From Aselliscus stoliczkanus (taxonomy: Eukaryota > Chordata > Mammalia > Chiroptera > Hipposideridae): 64,000 nucleotides of DNA. The position numbers and the translations under genes are program-made. The notes below the pieces were generated by a model. It searched no databases and was not told where the DNA came from. It was given only the letters and a program-made list of their open reading frames with translations. The stretch spans positions 45,360,771-45,424,770 of the forward strand of contig CM066737.1 in NCBI GenBank assembly GCA_033961575.1, in the 5' to 3' direction. This document shows positions 21,186 to 33,430 of the stretch, in pieces (the stretch's first letter is position 1; each line of letters starts with the position of its first letter).

Positions 21186-24020
21186 GGACTTCTGGTAAGA
21201 CAGCAGACTAGACAGATGCTGTGTCAACTGCTTCCCAGGATCACACCAAAATTACAAATAATTTATACAACATTTAACCTCAGAAGTCCCCTGAACAATA
21301 GACAAAGAGAACCTCTAAATGTAGGCCTTAAAGAGGAGGCCATGTTGAGTCTGGTAGGAGGAGCAGAGACGAGAGAGGGCAAATCCTGTGAGGGATACCT
21401 CAGTGATGGAGAAGCTTCTCTGGTTAGGGGAGAGACCCTCTGGCCTCACACCAAGCTCACCAGCCAAGAGTTACTTTGCCTGGAAAAGGAGTTCCATGAT
21501 AGCTGGTAGTAGAAATTAGTGACGACTCTCTGCTCAACTCCATGAGGCTGAGGGCAGCTAGAGAAACAGTGGAGCTGGCACACGGACTAGCTCGCTGGTG
21601 AGCATGCACCTGTTCCCTGGTGGAGGGAGTAGCTGTGTGAGCCGGGCCCAGGAGTCTGTAGGAGAGGATGGAACTGAGAGCCTTTGGCATGGGAGCTGGA
21701 GGTTTTGGGACCATTGTTCCCCCAGAGTGTGGATCTTGCTCAAGAGTAGTGTACAGGAGGGTGCCATTTTGTCAGGGTTGGGCCCTCCCGCAGAGGGTCA
21801 GGTCCAGGACCGCATTGGTCTGGTGAAATTGGCGCAGGAGTGCTTGTATGCATGGCCTCATACAGCCTTGGATCCCCAGCCTCCACACTGCTTGTGCTGA
21901 GTAGCCAGGGAAATGCCTCGCAGGTGAGATCTGGCTCCAACAGGCTGCTCATTCAGTCCCGAGAGTGCGTGAGCCACCTTGGGTTCATCCTGTACAGCGA
22001 GTGCAGTGTTGCCAGGCTGGTGATTGGTTGTTGGGCTGCTCGGCCTGATCTGAGAGCAGCTGATTGGAACAGGCTGAGGCTGGGAGTTTTCCTGGGAGTG
22101 TTGGGCCATGAGCTGTGGGCCTGCATAATCCAGCCGGGACATTCCTAGCATATTTGTGCGGGAAGGTTGTTGGTGCAGGAGTGCATGCTGCTCTGTCTTG
22201 ATGGGAGCCACTGAACATATCCTGTGGTGCCTTGGAGGCTTGCCCTGCCCACCTAGAGGTGTGTTGCCAGGGGCACCCTGAGCCCCTGGTGACTGACCCC
22301 CACCTCTGCAGGCCACAGAACTTTTTTGGAGCAGCAGAAAGACTGCAACAACCTTTGAGGATTTTTGGTGGTGAGCACAGTTCCAGAGCACATAGCAGTT
22401 AATTCCAGGAAGCTCACTGCAAGCCTGACAGGGAGGCCAGAGCAGGATGTGTTGAGCCCTCCACCCAATGTAGCTTGTGCTGAGTCACCTAAAGACTTTC
22501 TATTACTGAGCAAGTGGTCTTCAGATTGGAGAGCCTTTTTTTTAATTTCTTTTTTTCCTTTTTTTCCCCTTCTTTTTTCTTCCTCCTTTTTTCTTTATTA
22601 TTATTTTTTCTTTTCTTTCTCTTTCATCTTTTTGTTCCTGTTCCTTCTTTTCATTCATCTGTTTTGTTTTTTTTGTTGTTTCTCAGACTTGCTTATCTGG
22701 ATATTGCTATGGTCGCTATTTTTCTGTCTTGTTCCCCTGTTTTTGTGTTTGTGTTTCTTTGATATGCTATTGTTTCTCCTGTCTGATCATTGCTCATCGA
22801 GTTTCTGTGGGAGTGTATTTGTTTTTTGGTATTGTTGGAATGCCTTGCTTTGTTTTTGTTTTATGAAGTGAATGTGGACCCAGCACTGGTCCAGGAGCTG
22901 AGATTACACTGAATTTGTAGAAACTACTGACCACAGCCTTTGTGCACCGGTAATGCTACCTTGCCCACTACAGCTGCATTGCCAGAGGCAATCGTGGTGC
23001 CATGGTGACTGGCCCCACCCCCACAAACTGTGTAAAAGGGTTTTTTTACAACAGAAGGTGGTTTGCAGAGCCTTGGGGTCATCTTTGTCATGTTCTGCGA
23101 ACACAAACCTTCACCACAGCCACTTGGGAGCAGCTTTTATGAATCTGCGAGTGCAAGGTGGAGGCTGACTATAGTGCCCTTGAAACGCTATACAAGGGGG
23201 TCACAGGCAAGGTGTTGGTGTAAGCCTTGAATCTGCATTAACATCTTAAAACCTACCAATCTTGTTGCATAATTCCCTTGAACTCCATCCTTCCAAGATA
23301 GTGCCACATTGCAGAGGCACCCTCAACACCAGGTCAAATAGCTAGACACATGCCCCTAAAAAGCCCTTTTCAATAGGTGGGCCTTATCGACATCTAATAG
23401 GTGGCAACAGGCCTAGGAGGCCCTGGGGATTTTCTCAAACTGCCTCAGGACAAATATAGGGGGCAGCCAGCTTCAGTACACAGAGATCATCCCAACAATA
23501 CTCCAGGTCCAGCATGGGCAGCAGCCAACTGTGTACAGCCTTGAGGCTCCTACCAGATAGCTACAGACCAGTAAAAGGCAGGACTGAAATGGCTCTGAGT
23601 GGGAGTCCTCCCCAAGAGACACCAAAACCAATGCACCCAGAGGCCAGAGTTAGACAAAACCAGAGTACTACCTGGTTGACCCTACAAGTGGCACTCTCAA
23701 AGGACATTTTCCACAAGCATAAGAACCCACAGTCACCAAGCCTCTTCAGAGGGGATCATCCTCGGCACAGCATCTCATACACTGTGAATGGAGCTAACCC
23801 TCCCAGCTAATCAGTGTGAGTGTCAATCCCACCCTCAGACAAGCCAAAAGTAATTAAAGAGCAACATCAACAGCGCCCTCTCTGGAACACATGGGACAGG
23901 AGAATACAGAGACTGTGCAATCCGAATATAAAGGACACTACTACAAGAGCCCCAAGCAACGAATGAGAGGCATAGATGATCTATCTGATACATCAAAGCA
24001 ATCAGAGGGCAAGAGCCAGA
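21186..24020 (+). promoter_or_regulatory. L1 5'UTR/promoter region, element D
   Basis: About 2.8 kb precede ORF1. It includes a GC-richer first half and a strongly pyrimidine-rich block at about 22527-22865 (runs of T, TC and TTC). The open frames here on both strands (for example 177 codons at 22391-21858, 168 codons at 22365-22871) have low-complexity or non-protein-like composition, and I do not count them as genes. Confidence 0.65.
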
Positions 24021-24862
24021 ATGAAGAAACAAAGAAACATGTCCCCAATAAAAGATCAGAAGAAACCCCTAGAAATGAGACAGAGGGATCGAACCTTTCA
24101 GAGACAGAGTTTATAATACGATGATTAAAATGTTTAAGGAACTTAGAGAGGACATAAAGAAGGATAGAGAAATCATAAAAAACAACCAGTTAGAACTAAA
24201 GAATACATTAACTGAAATGAAGAACACACCAGTAGATTAGATGAAGCAGAGGATCAGATCAGCGATTTAGAAGACAAAATAGCAGAAATCAGCTAGTTGG
24301 TACAACAAACAAGAAAGAATAATAAAATACAATGAAAATCATTTTAGAACTGTGGGACAACATGAAGCGAAACAACCTAAGACTCATAGGAATACCAGAA
24401 AGAGAAGAGAAGAAGCAAGGGATAAAGAATGTATTTGAAGAAATAATGACTGAAAACTTCCCTACCCTGGAAAAGAAAATCGACATACAAGCCCAGGAAG
24501 TACAGAGTTCCAAACAAGCTGAACCAAAACATGCCCACACCAAAATAGATCACACTTAAAATGGCAATGGTTAAAGACAAAGACAGAATCCTAAAAGCAG
24601 CAAGAGAAAGACAGCAGGTTACATACAAAGGAACTCCTATAAGACTAACAGCTGACTGTCTACAGAAACTCCAGGCAAGAAGAGAGTGGCAGGAAATATT
24701 CAAAGTGACGCAAAATAAAGGCCTACAATCAAGATTTCTCTACCCAGCACTGCTATCACTTAAAATTGAATGAGAGATAAAGAGCTTCTCAGAAAATAAT
24801 AAGCAAAAGGAATTCATTATCACCAAGCCAGCATTGCAGGAAATGTTAAACGGCTTTTTTAA
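24021..24862 (+). pseudogene. L1 ORF1 remnant, element D
   Basis: The likely start is at 24021 (MKKQRNMSPIKDQKKP). The RRM-like segment is readable at 24332-24559 (NNLRLIGIPEREEKKQGIKN) and the C-terminal domain at 24561-24773 (ADCLQKLQARREWQEIFKVT). ORF1p binds L1 RNA as a trimer. Several stops and frame changes separate these blocks, so no full protein is made. Confidence 0.85.
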
Positions 24863-26140
24863 ACAGAAGAAACAGGAAAACATGCTAACCAAGGAAGATC
24901 AAAAATACAAATAACAAAATGGCAATAAATATAAACCTATCAATAATCACTCTCAATGTGAATGGGCTAAATGCTTCAATCAAAAGACATAGAGTGGCTG
25001 AGTGGATAAGAAAACAGGACCCATCCATATGCTGTCTACAAGAGACTCACCTCAGATCAAAAGACACACAGACTGAAAGCAAAGGGATGGAATAAGATAT
25101 TTCATGCAAATAGAAATGAGAATAAAGCTGGAGTAGCAATACTTATTTCGGACAAAGTAAACTTTAAAATTAAGACTACAATAAAAGACAAAGAAGGGCA
25201 CTACATAACAATAAAGGGATCGATTCAACAAGAGGACATAACCCTAGAAAACATCTATGTACACAACATAGAATCTCCTAAATATATAAAACAGATTTTG
25301 ACAGACATAAAGGCAGAAATCAACAGTAACACTATTGTAGAAGGGGACTTTAACGTTCTGTTGCCACCAATGGACAGATCCTCCAGACTGAAAATCAACA
25401 CCAAAACAGTGGCCTTAAATGACACTTTAGACCAACTACGTTTAATAGATATTTTTAGAGCATTTCACCCCTAAGCAACAGAATATAAATTCTTCTCCAG
25501 TGCACATGGAACATTTTCCAAGATAGACCACATGTTAGTCCACAAAACAAGTCTCAATAAATATAAGAAGATTGAAATCATATCAACTGTCTTCTCTGAC
25601 CACAATGCTATGAAACTAAAAATCAATTACAAGAAGAAATCCAGAAAGCTCACAAATACATGGAGGTTGAATAACATCCTATTAAATAGTGAGTGGGTCA
25701 AAAATGAGATCAAGGAAGTAATCAAAAGGTATCTCGAGACAAACAAAAATGTAAACATAACCACCCAAAATCTCTGGGATGCAGCAAACGCAGTCCTAAG
25801 AGGCAAATTCATAGCACTGCAGGCCTATCTAAAGAAACAAGAACATTCTCAAATCAACGGACTATCTTTACACCTAAAGGAACTGGAAACAAAAACAGCA
25901 AAATAAGCTCAAAGGGAATACAGGAAGGAAATAATAAAGACTAGAACAGAAATAAATGAAATAGAGACCAAAGAACAATACAAAAGATCAATGAATCCAT
26001 GAGTTGGTTTTATGAAAAGATAAAAAAAATCAACAAACCCTTAGCCAAACTCATCAAGAAAAAGAGAGTGAGGACCCAAACTAATAAAATCTGAAATGAA
26101 AGAGGAGAAGTGAAAACAGATACCACAGAAATATAGAAAT

Positions 26141-26241
26141 TTTTTTTTTGAGGGCAGTATACTGGCCCTCATATGTGGGACCCGAACCAGGGCCGCTGGC
26201 TTCCCAAACGAGCACTTAACCACCACGCCACTCGGCCGGCC
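26141..26241 (-). mobile_element. tRNA-headed SINE, short type
   Basis: The T run is followed by gagggcagtatactggccct and ends gccactcggccggccc. The target duplication cagaaatatagaaattttt/cagaaatacagaaattttt flanks it. It lies in the ORF2 linker-RT region of element D. Confidence 0.92.
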
Positions 26242-27679
26242 CAGAAATACAGAAATTTTTAAAATAATACTATGAGCATCTATATGCCAACAAATTCGAC
26301 AATGTTGAAGAAATGTATAAATTTCTAGAAGCATACAATATAACAAGTCTTACCAAAAAAGAAACAGAAAATCTGAACAGACAGATTACTACAAAAAAAA
26401 TTGAATCAGTAATCAACAAGCTTCCAACAATCAAAAGTACTGGACCAGATGGCTTCACAGGTGAATTTTACAGTCAAGGAAGAATTAATACCTACTCTCC
26501 TCAAAATATTCCAAAAAATACAGAAGGAGGGAAGGCTACCAAGCACATTTTATGAGGCCGCTATTAGTCCGATCCCAAAATCAGACAAAGATATTACAAA
26601 AAAAGAAAACTACAGGCAAATATCTGTAATGAACATACATGCAAAAATCCTCAACAAAATATTAGCAAACCAAATTCCTCATCACAATGAAAACATCATA
26701 CACCATGATCAAGTGGGATTCATTCCTGGTATGGTCCAATATCCGCAAATCAATTAATGTAATACATCACATTAACAAAATGAAAAATAAAAATCATATG
26801 ATCATATCAATAGATGCAGAAAAAGCATTTGACAAATTCCAGCAGCAATTTATCATAAAAACTCTTAGCAAAGTGGGAATAGTGGGATCATATCTCAACA
26901 TAATAAAGGCCATATATGATAAGCCCACAGCAAACATCATGCTCAATGGGAAAAGGCCAAAATCTTTCCCCTTAAGATCAGGAACAAGGCAAGGCTGCCC
27001 ACTTTCACCACTTCTATTTAACATAGTTCTGGAAGTTCTAGCCATAGCAATCAGACAAGAAAATGAAATAAAAGGCATCCAAATTGTAAAAGAGGAAGAG
27101 AAATTGTCATTATATGCAGATGACATAATACTATATAGAGAAAATTGGAAAGACTCTACCAAAATACTGTTAGAACTGATAAATGAATTTAGTAAGGTAG
27201 TAGGATACAAAATTAATATTCAGAAATCAGTTGTGTTTGTATACATCAATAAGTTATCAGAAGAAGAAATCAGGAAATCAATCCCATCTACAATTACTTC
27301 AAAAACAATAAAATATCTAGGAATAAATTTAACCAAAGAATAAAGACCTGTACTCAGAAAATTATAAGACACTTAAGAGAAAAATCAAAGAAGATACAAA
27401 TAAATAGAAATACCATGTTCATGGATAGAAAGAATTAATATAGTTAAAATGTCAATAGTACCTAAGACAAAAAATAGATTCAATGCAATTCCTTTGAAAA
27501 TACCAAGGACATTTTTCTCAGAAGTATAACATACATATGGAACCAGAAAAGACCAGAATAGCCACAGCGATATTGAGAAATAAGAACAAAGTAGGAGGTA
27601 TCACACTACTTGACATCAAATCACACTACAAGGCTATAGTAATCAAAACATTATGGTGCTGCATAAAAACAGACACATA

Positions 27680-28137
27680 AGGGCAAGCCGAGTGGCGCAT
27701 TGTATAAGAGTTGGCTTGGGATACCAGCAGTCCTGGTTCGGATCCCACATATGAGGGCCAGTGACACTGCCCTCTACAGCTAACAACAGTTCCACATGGA
27801 GCTGGGCTGCGAGCTCCAGCGTCAGTGTAGACTGCAGAACCTGCTGCAGTGGGCTGCCATAGGCTACAGTGAGTGGCCGGCAGCGAGCATGAGCGGCTGG
27901 CAGCCCGTGTGAGCTACCAATAGCCGCTGTGAGTGACCATCCAGCGACCGGCAACGGATCTGCTTCATCCGGGAAGAGCACAATGACGATACCAACATGG
28001 GTCAGTGAAGCAATGTCCTCCGCAACTAGACTGAAGAACAAAGAAAAAGACAGCAACTCGTCTGTTCCCCTTCCCCAGTTCCCCAACGCTGTTCTCCTCC
28101 CCCAATTCCCTGATAAAATCTTTAAAAAAACGAAAAC
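27680..28137 (+). mobile_element. Long composite SINE (~450 bp)
   Basis: Head gcaagccgagtggcgcattg, body with the ctctacagctaacaacagtt block, tail ccctgataaaatctttaaaa. The target duplication aaaacagacacata/aaaacaaacacata lies on either side. It splits the ORF2 of element D. The 171-codon minus-strand frame at 28158-27643 is SINE antisense, not a gene. Confidence 0.93.
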
Positions 28138-29574
28138 AAAAACAAACACATAGACCAATGGAACAGAACAGAGAGCTCAGAAATAAACCCATCCATATAT
28201 GGTCATTTAATCTATGAAAATGGAAACGAATATTTGCATTGGAGTAAACACAGTTTATTTAATAATGGTGTTGGGGAAATTAGACCACCTACTTACATCA
28301 TACATGAGACTAAATTCAAAATGGATTAAAGACTTAATTGTGGGACCTGAAACCATAAAACTCCTAGAAGAAAACTTAGGGAATAAATGTGAAGGCCTTG
28401 CCATGAGTAATATTTTTACTGATATATTCCCCTCAGGCAACGGAAAAAAGGAAAAAATGAATATATGGGATTACATCAAATTTAAAAGTTTTTTCACAGC
28501 AAAAAAAATCATAAATAAAACAAAAAGGGAGCCCATTGAATGGGAGAATTTATTTGCCAATGATATATCTAATAAGGGGTTAATATACAAAATTTATAAA
28601 ACACTCATGCAACTCAACACCAAAACAACAAACCACCCAATTAAAAGATGGGCAGAGGATATGAAGAGGCATTTCTTTACAAAGGATATACAGATAGCAA
28701 ACAGGCATATGAAAAAATGTTCAACCTTGCTAATCATTAGAGAAATGCAAATAAAAACCACAATGAGATACCACCTCACTCCAGTCAGAATGGCTATCAT
28801 CAATAAATCAACAACAGTTGCTGGCAAAGTTGTGGAGAAAAGGGAACACTGGTGCACTGTTAGTTGGACTGCACACTGGTGCAGCCATTATGGAATTTAT
28901 TATGGAGGTTTCTCAAAAAAGTGAAAATGGAACTACCATATTCCATTCTTGAGTATCTATCCAGAGAAACCCAAGATGCTAATTCAAAAAATATATATGC
29001 ACCCTTATGTTTATTGTAGCACTATTTACAATAGCCAAGAATTGGAAACAACCGAAATGCCCATTAGTAGACTACTGGATTAAGAGGTTGTGGTAGATTT
29101 ATACAATGGAGTATTACTCAGCTATAAAGAAGAATGAAATCGTACCATTTGCAACAATATGGATGCATGAAGAGAAAATTATGTTAAGTGAAATAAGTCA
29201 TTTGGGAAAGACAAATACCATATGATCTCACTTATACATGGAATCTAAAAAACTGAATGGATGAGCTAAGTAAACAGAAGTGGTCTCAGAGTTATAGAGG
29301 AAAAACTGAAGGTTGCTTGTTGGGTGGAGAGTGGGCATGAGGGAGAAGGGAACAGGATTAGACAGCATAAATAGGTAACTACAATATTGCTATAGGGATA
29401 TGAAAGACAGTTCAGAGAATATAATCAATAATGTAAATATTTTGTAGGGTGTCAGATTGTCACATGTCTTAGGGAGACCACTACATGGACAGTATAGAGG
29501 CTGATCACTGCACTGTACACCTTAAGCTGATGTTGTATAATATTGCACGTCAACTATAATTGAATATATTCATG

Positions 29575-29633
29575 GGATATGGAGTATAGTATAGGAATGG
29601 AGTCAATGGAATTGTAATAGATATGTATGATAT
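29575..29633 (+). repeat. Left copy of 59-bp direct repeat flanking LTR
   Basis: An L1 3'UTR segment beginning ggatatggagtatagtatag is repeated at 30151-30209 with two differences. It lies immediately before the LTR. Confidence 0.85.
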
Positions 29634-29635
29634 GA

Positions 29636-30150
29636 TGTTGAGGGCCGTGTAGCCCAATGTTGAGGGGCATGCAGTGTTGATGACCATGTAGCCCAATATT
29701 GAGGGGCATGCAGGCTGACTTTAGTGGGCTTGGTGAATCATAAACTTGTTTATCTGCTCCTATTGTTTCCTTGCTGCACCTGGAGGGTGCTTACTATTTA
29801 CTAAGGCATGTGGTGAGGATGGCCGGATCCTTGGGACACAAAAGAAAGATGGCTATCTGGGTTAATGGAAGAAAATGGCTTAAGAAACTAATCAAGGTTT
29901 CACTGACCTTTAGACTACTGGTAAACAGTTAATGATCTACTTTTCACTGAGGTAATGCATATTTTTCCTACATGTACCCTTGCACGTACCTCTTACCTAA
30001 AAAATGTATATAAAGCCTGCAACAAATAAACTGGAGATTCGATCTCTCCATTTTCTGTCTTTACTGCAACAAACAGTTTCTGTCTTTCATTAACCGCCGA
30101 TGCCGTGTCCACCTTCTCGAACCCCGGTCAGTGGGGGCTGGTCCCCCGCA
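29636..30150 (+). mobile_element. Solo LTR, unclassified ERV
   Basis: The unit begins tgttgagggccgtgtagccc and ends ggtcccccgca (TG...CA) inside the 3'UTR of L1 D. Plus orientation is supported by a tgtatataaagc TATA box at about 30006 followed by caataaac at about 30024. The first 78 bp are a tandem duplication of a 39-bp unit (29636-29674, 29675-29713). No short target duplication is obvious; instead 59 bp of the host L1 are repeated on both sides. Confidence 0.75.
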
Positions 30151-30209
30151 GGATATGGAGTATAGTATAGGAATGGAATCAACGGAATTGTAATAGATAT
30201 GTATGATAT
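30151..30209 (+). repeat. Right copy of 59-bp direct repeat flanking LTR
   Basis: It matches 29575-29633 with two substitutions, and then the L1 3'UTR continues normally (caggggagagtggggtggca) to the element end. Confidence 0.85.
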
Positions 30210-30449
30210 CAGGGGAGAGTGGGGTGGCAGATTGGGGGAGGGTGGTTTTCTCTTTTGAGGGGTAAAAAGTGTAACTATTGCACTGTGTTGTACATCTGAA
30301 ACTAATTTTTTTTTTAAAGGAAAGAGAAAGGTGCTAATGAGGGGCACTTGCATTGATGGTTATAAAAACAGGGTTCGCCCTGAGGCTGATGCAGGGGCTC
30401 AAGCATCTGAAACCTAAAGCTCCTAACACCAGTGATGTAAATTAGTTCC

Positions 30450-30665
30450 TCTGGAAAGTGACTAGGTATGTGAGCTCACATCCTAGCTCTACCTTTTCTT
30501 AGCTCTTGGTCTGGACAAATTCCATAACCTCAATGAACCTCAATATCTCCACTTGCAAAATGAGAGGATAATGCTATTACTTACACCATTGAATTTTGTG
30601 AGTTCCAGTGTCTAATTCACAGTGTTATCTGAACAAATGACAATTACTGTTGAATTATTAAAGAA
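30450..30665 (+). mobile_element. MIR SINE
   Basis: A sense MIR-like core: cacatcctagctctaccttt, ggtctggacaaattccataa, cctcaatgaacctcaatatc, then gcaaaatgagaggataatgc. It is diverged. Confidence 0.7.
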
Positions 30666-30827
30666 TGCAAGAAAGCAGAGATGAAAAGGATATGAGGACT
30701 CCAGAGACTAATCTCAATGCTGAATTTTGCCATCCTCAGATCCTGGCCCTCCTCTCAGAAGCCAAACATGGATATTACTTAACTCAGATTGGCTCTCACA
30801 CTCTGTTTCTGTCTTCTTCTTGACAGC

Positions 30828-31015
30828 AGTGATCCTTGAACTGTAGAATACTTGACGCCCACATGGACACTTGTCAACAGTACAGATTTCTGGATTCAGA
30901 CCTGAGAACCTCTGGTGTAGTAGATCTCAGCCAATGCCCAGGGATCTATATTTTAAAATGGCACTTTAGATAATTTTCATGGATATTATAGGTAGATTCT
31001 ACTTTGAAAAACCTG
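30828..31015 (+). mobile_element. MER5-like DNA transposon relic
   Basis: The segments gcagtgatccttgaactgta, acttgtcaacagtacagatt and ctttgaaaaacctgcaaagg follow the MER5A order. It is diverged; the assignment is by pattern. Confidence 0.5.
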
Positions 31016-31807
31016 CAAAGGACCGCAAGGCAGAGGTTATCTAAATGAGACTGGGACACAGAAGCAACAATGCATCATACATAGACGTTGTTAGCAGAGG
31101 TTAATATACAGAGGGTAGGAATAATTATATTCAGGACAGCCCTAATGCAGAATAACATCTGGAATGAATAGTCTGATGGACACAGGCCCTGCTATTTTCA
31201 ACCTCCTAATAAGATAGCTATCAGTTTGGCTTTATGATTTAAAAGCCCAAAGATATTCCCAAAGATAGATATTTGGTAGTCATATAGTAGCCTGAAAATC
31301 CCCTTTTTATCTCAGTGATTCAGATTAACTTAATAGTCAAAGTCTTTTTAACAATCCTAGGCTTAAGTGAGTTTTTCTGTAATCAAGTAACTATTCACAA
31401 ATAACAAATTTCACAATATTAACAAAACAGGAAACAAGCAAGAGCAGTCTGTTTCCATGTGGATAATTGCTGAGGACTATCTCTTCCCAGAATGTCAATG
31501 TTATAAAAGAAATCTTTGTGGGAAAAAGGAACAGGAACAATGAGAGCAATGAATACTTTTTTTTTATTAAGTAGACAGAAAACCTCATAGGCCCAAAGAT
31601 GGATAGCCACTGTAGGCCTCTTTAATAGTGATGGAGATTTCAATTAAACAAAAGCTTCCTGGCAGTGTAATGCCATTTAATCTTTATTTTTATTTAGGTA
31701 TTTGTTACTTGTCCAATCAGAGCACAGAAAGATTCTTTGCAGTGCTTAAATGTTACTTCTTCTGCTCAGGCCCAGGGACCATTTCCTCATGCTCTTAATT
31801 GTTGACA

Positions 31808-32172
31808 TTAAATATTACTTTATATTAATTTCAGGTGTACAGCATAGTGGGTAGACATTTATATAATTTAAGAAGCGATCCCCCTGACTAATCTAGTACT
31901 CACCTGGAACTATACATAGTTGTTACCATATTATTGACTATATTCTCTATGCTATACTTCATATTCCCATGAGAATATTGCAACTACCAATTTGTACTTC
32001 TTAATTACTTCAACTTTTTCACCCTGTTCCCCAAACTCCCTCCCATCTAGCACCCTGATAAATCTAGTACTCATCTGACAATATAAATAGTCATTACAAT
32101 ATTATTGACTATATTCCTTATGCTATAACCTACATCCACATGACTGCTGTGTAACAACCAATTTATACTTCT
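31808..32172 (-). mobile_element. Old LINE-1 3'UTR fragment, antisense
   Basis: The plus strand begins aatttcaggtgtacagcata and carries two consecutive variants of the same L1 3'UTR module (ctagtactcacctggaacta and ctagtactcatctgacaata, each followed by a tattattgactatattc block). This is typical of older L1 3' ends. No coding part is present. Confidence 0.75.
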
Positions 32173-32223
32173 TTTTTTTAAAATTAAGGTTTATTGGGGT
32201 GACAAGAAAATAAATAAAAAAAT

Positions 32224-32384
32224 AGGGCTGGCCGAGTGGCTCAGTTGGTTATGAGCTAGCTCAAGAGTGTGAGCTCTGAGCAAAAGGTTGCCGGTTTTAT
32301 TCCCGGCCGGAGTTGAGCAGCCGCTGAGCTGCCAACAGGTGGCAGGATGGCTCAGCTAAAAAAAATAATAATTAAAAAAAATAA
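32224..32384 (+). mobile_element. tRNA-related SINE, medium type
   Basis: It begins gggctggccgagtggctcag and ends caggtggcaggatggctcag plus an A-rich tail. It has the same architecture as 46595-46768. Confidence 0.85.
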
Positions 32385-32832
32385 AAAGCATACTAACAGG
32401 ATTTATTTCAATAATAATGCATTATGACATAAATATGAAGTAGTGAGGAAAATTTTATAAAAAATCATGCAAATGTATACAAAAATATTAGTGATATCTG
32501 CTTAAACTCATTACATTAGGAAATCATACACTGCTATAACAAGAACATTTTTTGATTTATATTACCATGATTGTTTTCCTTTTTCTTGTACTGACCTTCC
32601 TCTTATTTTAGAACAGTTATTTATGTGTCTGGTGAGGTTTAGAATAATTATAGGGGAAATCCAAGACATAATGAATTAATATGTTTCTAATAGTCAAGAT
32701 ACTTTAAATTGAGTTTCTAATGTAGGATAATTTCAGACTAAGTTGAAGGGGTAATTTTTCTCTTCAAAACCAGGCTGACAGGGAGGATTTTCTATCCCTT
32801 TATCTCTCTGATACCCTTATTTATATGGGAGA

Positions 32833-32834
<2 letters not shown>
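32385..32834. other. Unassigned AT-rich DNA
   Basis: About 450 bp without recognisable repeat or coding sequence. It ends at the GT microsatellite. Confidence 0.5.

Positions 32835-32873
<39 letters not shown>
32835..32873. repeat. (GT)n microsatellite
   Basis: About 19 uninterrupted GT units lie directly before the antisense VES-like SINE. Confidence 0.97.
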
Positions 32874-32876
<3 letters not shown>

Positions 32877-32887
32877 ATTTAGAGATT

Positions 32888-33430
32888 AAAAAACATTTTT
32901 TTAATTGGGGAAGGGAACAGTGTTGGGGAATTGGGGAAAGGGAACATTGTGTTTTTCCAGGACCCAGCAGCTCCAAGTAAAGTTGTTGTCCTTAAATCTT
33001 AGTTGTGGAGGGCGCAAGTTCAGCTCCAAGTCCAGTTGCCATTTTCAATCTAGTTGTGAGGGGTGTGGGGGTGTGCTTCCCACCATTCCATATGGGAATC
33101 AAACCGGCAATCTTGTTGTTAAGAGCACACTCTTTAACCAACTGAGCCATACGGCTGCCTGTGTACAGCTTGAGGCCACTTAGCTCAAGGTGCTGTATTC
33201 AATCTGAGTTGGGGGGAGGGGGTGACACGTAGCCCACTGTCCCATGTGGGGATTGAACCAGTGACCTTGTTAAGAGCACGCGTTTTCACCAGCTGAGACA
33301 TCTGACTGATCGTTGGCATCTCAGCAGCAGCTCAGCACCGGCGCAGCTCAATGGCCCATGTGGGAATCAAACTGCCAACCTTGTTGCACAGAGCTTGCTC
33401 TCTAACCAACTGAGCCACCCAGCTGGCCTG
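32888..33430 (-). mobile_element. VES-like SINE, long multi-module (~540 bp)
   Basis: The minus strand ends with ttccccaa blocks (plus strand ttggggaattggggaaaggg). It contains three successive tRNA-like modules, visible on the plus strand as gggaatcaaaccggcaatct, ggggattgaaccagtgacct and gggaatcaaactgccaacct, each followed by a ctaaccaactgagcca-type head. The repeated modules resemble bat VES elements. Confidence 0.8.

Larger units (their letters stand above)
24919..29248 (+). pseudogene. L1 ORF2 remnant, element D
   Basis: It starts [20 protein letters not shown] (24919). Endonuclease motifs follow to about 25530 in shifted frames, then the linker (25532-25906, [20 protein letters not shown]). 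The best RT stretch is 26687-27343 (218 codons) with [24 protein letters not shown] and the catalytic [11 protein letters not shown]. The C-terminal part is at 28214-28924, ending at the usual stop near 29248. Two SINEs and multiple stops disrupt it. The YADD box is intact, but the gene is not. Confidence 0.92.
21186..30309 (+). mobile_element. LINE-1 element D, sense, near full-length
   Basis: The order is 5'UTR (21186 to about 24020), ORF1 (24021 to about 24862), ORF2 (24919-29248), and 3'UTR to the terminal tgttgtacatctgaaactaa at about 30287-30306. It is interrupted by SINEs at 26141-26241 and 27680-28137 and by an LTR at 29636-30150. The 5' end reads cttctggtaagacagcag, a decayed version of the cttctggcaagatggcgg-type L1 start. 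Many stops and frameshifts make it inactive. Confidence 0.92.
30310..31807. other. Intergenic DNA, no gene seen
   Basis: Between L1 D and an old L1 3' end I recognise only one MIR (30450-30665) and one MER5-like relic (30828-31015). The rest, including 31020-31807, shows no coding or repeat signature. Short minus-strand frames at 31391-31643 are low-complexity hydrophobic and not convincing. Confidence 0.55.

Noticed and set aside
21858..22391. 177-codon minus-strand frame
   Set aside because: It lies antisense in the GC-rich L1 5'UTR, overlaps other open frames, and has no recognisable domain.
22365..22871. 168-codon plus-strand frame rich in F, L and S
   Set aside because: It is translation of the polypyrimidine block of the L1 5'UTR; low complexity.
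26687..27343. 218-codon open frame with intact YADD as a possible active reverse transcriptase
   Set aside because: It is one segment of a broken L1 ORF2; stops, frameshifts and two SINEs lie on either side, so no functional protein can result.
27643..28158. 171-codon minus-strand open frame
   Set aside because: It is the antisense of a composite SINE. Similar frames appear at 16127, 35087, 36886, 47556, 51586 and 54081, all in the same SINE family.
29636..29713. CRISPR-like repeat
   Set aside because: Only two adjacent units without spacers, in an LTR of mammalian DNA.
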